Shown here piece by piece: positions 31,973-32,813 of a stretch of 32,813 nucleotides of DNA. This stretch comes from Fimadaptatus sp050946055 (GTDB taxonomy: Bacteria > Bacillota > Clostridia > Christensenellales > Aristaeellaceae), in contig JBMNUB010000034.1 of assembly GCA_050946055.1 (NCBI GenBank), positions 1-32,813 on the forward strand, written 5' to 3'. The notes below the pieces were generated by a model. It searched no databases and was not told the origin of the DNA. It saw only the letters and a program-made list of their open reading frames with translations. The translations under genes and the position numbers were made by a program. Numbering within the stretch: the first letter of the stretch is position 1; every line of letters starts with the position of its first letter.

Positions 31973-32407
31973 TTATGCGACGAGGATGACCTGATCCTCG
32001 TAGTAGTCCATATAGCCAAGGCCCTGCGCCTTGATGCGGTCATCGTCGTGCCAGTACATCGAGTGGTAGCTGCGCTGCTCATCGAACTCTTCGAGAGTGA
32101 GGTTCCTGACCTTGATTTTCCCGGTGCGGATGTCCGCGCCAACCACCTTCGCGTAGTAGCCGATGTGGTAGCAGCCGTTCGGGGTGAGGCCGAACCTGTC
32201 GACGAACACGAGGGGCTGGTTCTTCATTTCCTCAGCCTTGCGCTCATCCGAGTACTTCTTTGCCATGACCTTCGCCGTGGGCTTGATCATCTCGCAGAAG
32301 CTAAACTTATCCATCGGGAGAGCGTTGTACATCGGCTCAATGATCTCGGTGTAGTCGTGGCTGCTGATCTCCAGCCCGGTGATTCTCTCGAACTCATGCT
32401 GCATCAT
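31973..32407 (-). CDS. Mobile-element protein of unknown function (144 aa)
   Basis: The first gene after promoter P2, with AAGGAGG eight bases before ATG 32407 (a second ATG follows directly). MMQHEFERITGLEISSHDYT and IIEPMYNALPMDKFSFCEMI resemble small proteins common on phages and integrative elements of gut Firmicutes, as far as I recall; no function is known. The middle (KKYSDERKAEEMKN) is helical and the C-terminus (YHIGYYAKVVGADI, EEFDEQRSYHSMYWHDDDRI) is mixed. No signal or membrane segment. Confidence 0.75.
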   Translation of the reverse strand: MMQHEFERITGLEISSHDYTEIIEPMYNALPMDKFSFCEMIKPTAKVMAKKYSDERKAEEMKNQPLVFVDRFGLTPNGCYHIGYYAKVVGADIRTGKIKVRNLTLEEFDEQRSYHSMYWHDDDRIKAQGLGYMDYYEDQVILVA

Positions 32408-32422
32408 GGTTTCTTCCTCCTT

Positions 32423-32481
32423 GATTTTCCCTGACCTTGACTGTATTATACTAAATTAAATTAGCTTTGCCAATAGTTAAA
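32423..32481. repeat. 59-bp direct repeat carrying a promoter, copy 2
   Basis: Matches 29296-29354 at all but two bases; the repeats lie in the same orientation and flank the glycosylase/glycohydrolase block. Confidence 0.9.
32445..32473 (-). promoter_or_regulatory. Promoter P2 of the ADP-ribosylglycohydrolase/ogg unit
   Basis: On the minus strand TTGGCA (32473-32468), a 17-base spacer identical to P1, and TATAAT (32450-32445), about 38 bases before the first ATG. An upstream mini-hairpin (TGCGAAAATACGCA near 32481-32494) has a weaker counterpart at P1. Confidence 0.85.
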
Positions 32482-32537
32482 TGCGTATTTTCGCATATAA
32501 ATTTTCAATTTCGTATTGAGATATTCAATCACGCAAC

Positions 32538-32567
32538 AAAAAGCCGCCGCCCATATCGGGCGGCGGC
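32538..32567 (-). terminator. Terminator after the holin-like gene
   Basis: GCCGCCGCCC (32543-32552) pairs with GGGCGGCGGC (32558-32567), and on the minus strand five U follow (A-run 32538-32542). It isolates the P2 unit from the gene upstream. Confidence 0.95.
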
Positions 32568-32578
32568 TGGCGTATGAT

Positions 32579-32812
32579 TTACTTGTTCAGCTTGGCGAAA
32601 GTAAGCTCGTATGCACCGTATGCAGATGTGGCGGCGATGAATGCGTTCGAGGCAACCAGCAACACATTATCAGCGGTCAGACCCGAAGTAAACGCCGTAG
32701 CCACAAGCATGACGCCCAGCGCCACGACATACGCAAACACCCGAGTAGGTATCTTCCAAATCTTATCCAGCGGTGCCTTCAGGAACTGCACTACCAGCAG
32801 CGTAAACGCTGC
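32579..32812 (-). CDS. Holin-like small membrane protein (5' end outside the window)
   Basis: The frame is open to the window edge; a GTG at 32791 is possible, but the upstream codons AAFTLLVVQFLKAP look coding, so the start is outside. PLDKIWKIPTRVFAYVVALG is followed by a hydrophobic VMLVATAFTSGL, then VLLVASNAFIAATSAYGAYE and a short KLNK tail, giving two to three membrane segments. This resembles phage holin-like proteins of Firmicutes. It supports a prophage or phage-derived origin of the region. Single-gene end with its own terminator. Confidence 0.65.
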   Translation of the reverse strand, partial: AAFTLLVVQFLKAPLDKIWKIPTRVFAYVVALGVMLVATAFTSGLTADNVLLVASNAFIAATSAYGAYELTFAKLNK

Positions 32813-32813
32813 C

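Larger units (their letters stand above)
27088..32813. mobile_element. Probable integrated element (one end) next to tRNA-Pro
   Basis: From directly after tRNA-Pro to the window end, all genes lie on the minus strand, are mostly small, and use ATC for isoleucine where the neighbouring chromosome mostly uses ATA. DUF932, an excisionase-like winged helix and a holin-like membrane protein are phage or mobile-element families. No integrase, second att site or far boundary is in the window, so prophage and integrative element cannot be told apart. Confidence 0.65.

Noticed and set aside
27060..32813. Second copy of the tRNA-Pro 3' end as attachment site
   Set aside because: No repeat of it seen by eye within the window; the far end probably lies outside.

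Overview
The window looks like a chromosomal segment of a GC-rich, low-oxygen-type Firmicute (Clostridia, possibly a Christensenellales-like gut lineage; the rank is inference). The reasons are Gram-positive gene families (heterodimeric ABC exporter, SEDS/PBP cell-wall operon, oligoendopeptidase F), strong AGGAGG ribosome sites, and a marked use of ATA for isoleucine despite high GC. No rRNA, CRISPR array or insertion sequence was seen.

Region 1-26.3 kb is ordinary chromosome. From the left: the tail of an acidic, Cys-containing repeat protein, read in the frame starting at base 3; a DUF2441-like protein; then on the minus strand glutamine-dependent NAD synthase with a GNAT acetyltransferase, a shortened GH2-like protein, pyrE, a MATE exporter and a TtcA-type tRNA thiolase. 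On the plus strand follow a small membrane protein, a polar amino-acid ABC transporter (binding protein, permease, ATPase), and, after a convergent membrane-anchored polysaccharide deacetylase, a MarR regulator with a heterodimeric ABC exporter. A minus-strand operon FHA protein - FtsW/RodA - penicillin-binding protein comes next, then pepF, a small acidic protein and a sugar isomerase-like TIM barrel. Strong terminators and several near-consensus promoters separate these units.

At 26.9-27.1 kb lie tRNA-Thr(CGT) and tRNA-Pro(CGG). Directly beyond tRNA-Pro the character changes: genes become small, all lie on the minus strand, isoleucine is mostly ATC, and the families are mobile-element-like (DUF932, excisionase-like winged helix, holin-like membrane protein). 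I read 27.09 kb to the window end as one end of an integrated element (prophage or integrative element) next to tRNA-Pro; the integrase and far end are not in the window.

The most unusual part is this island. Three minus-strand promoters share a near-identical spacer (CTAAnnnAATTT), two of them inside a 59-bp direct repeat, suggesting one regulator controls all units. One of these units couples an ADP-ribosylglycohydrolase to an OGG1-type DNA glycosylase with a 4-nt overlap, together with small unknown proteins. This is a candidate DNA-damage or anti-ADP-ribosylation module; that function is inference only.
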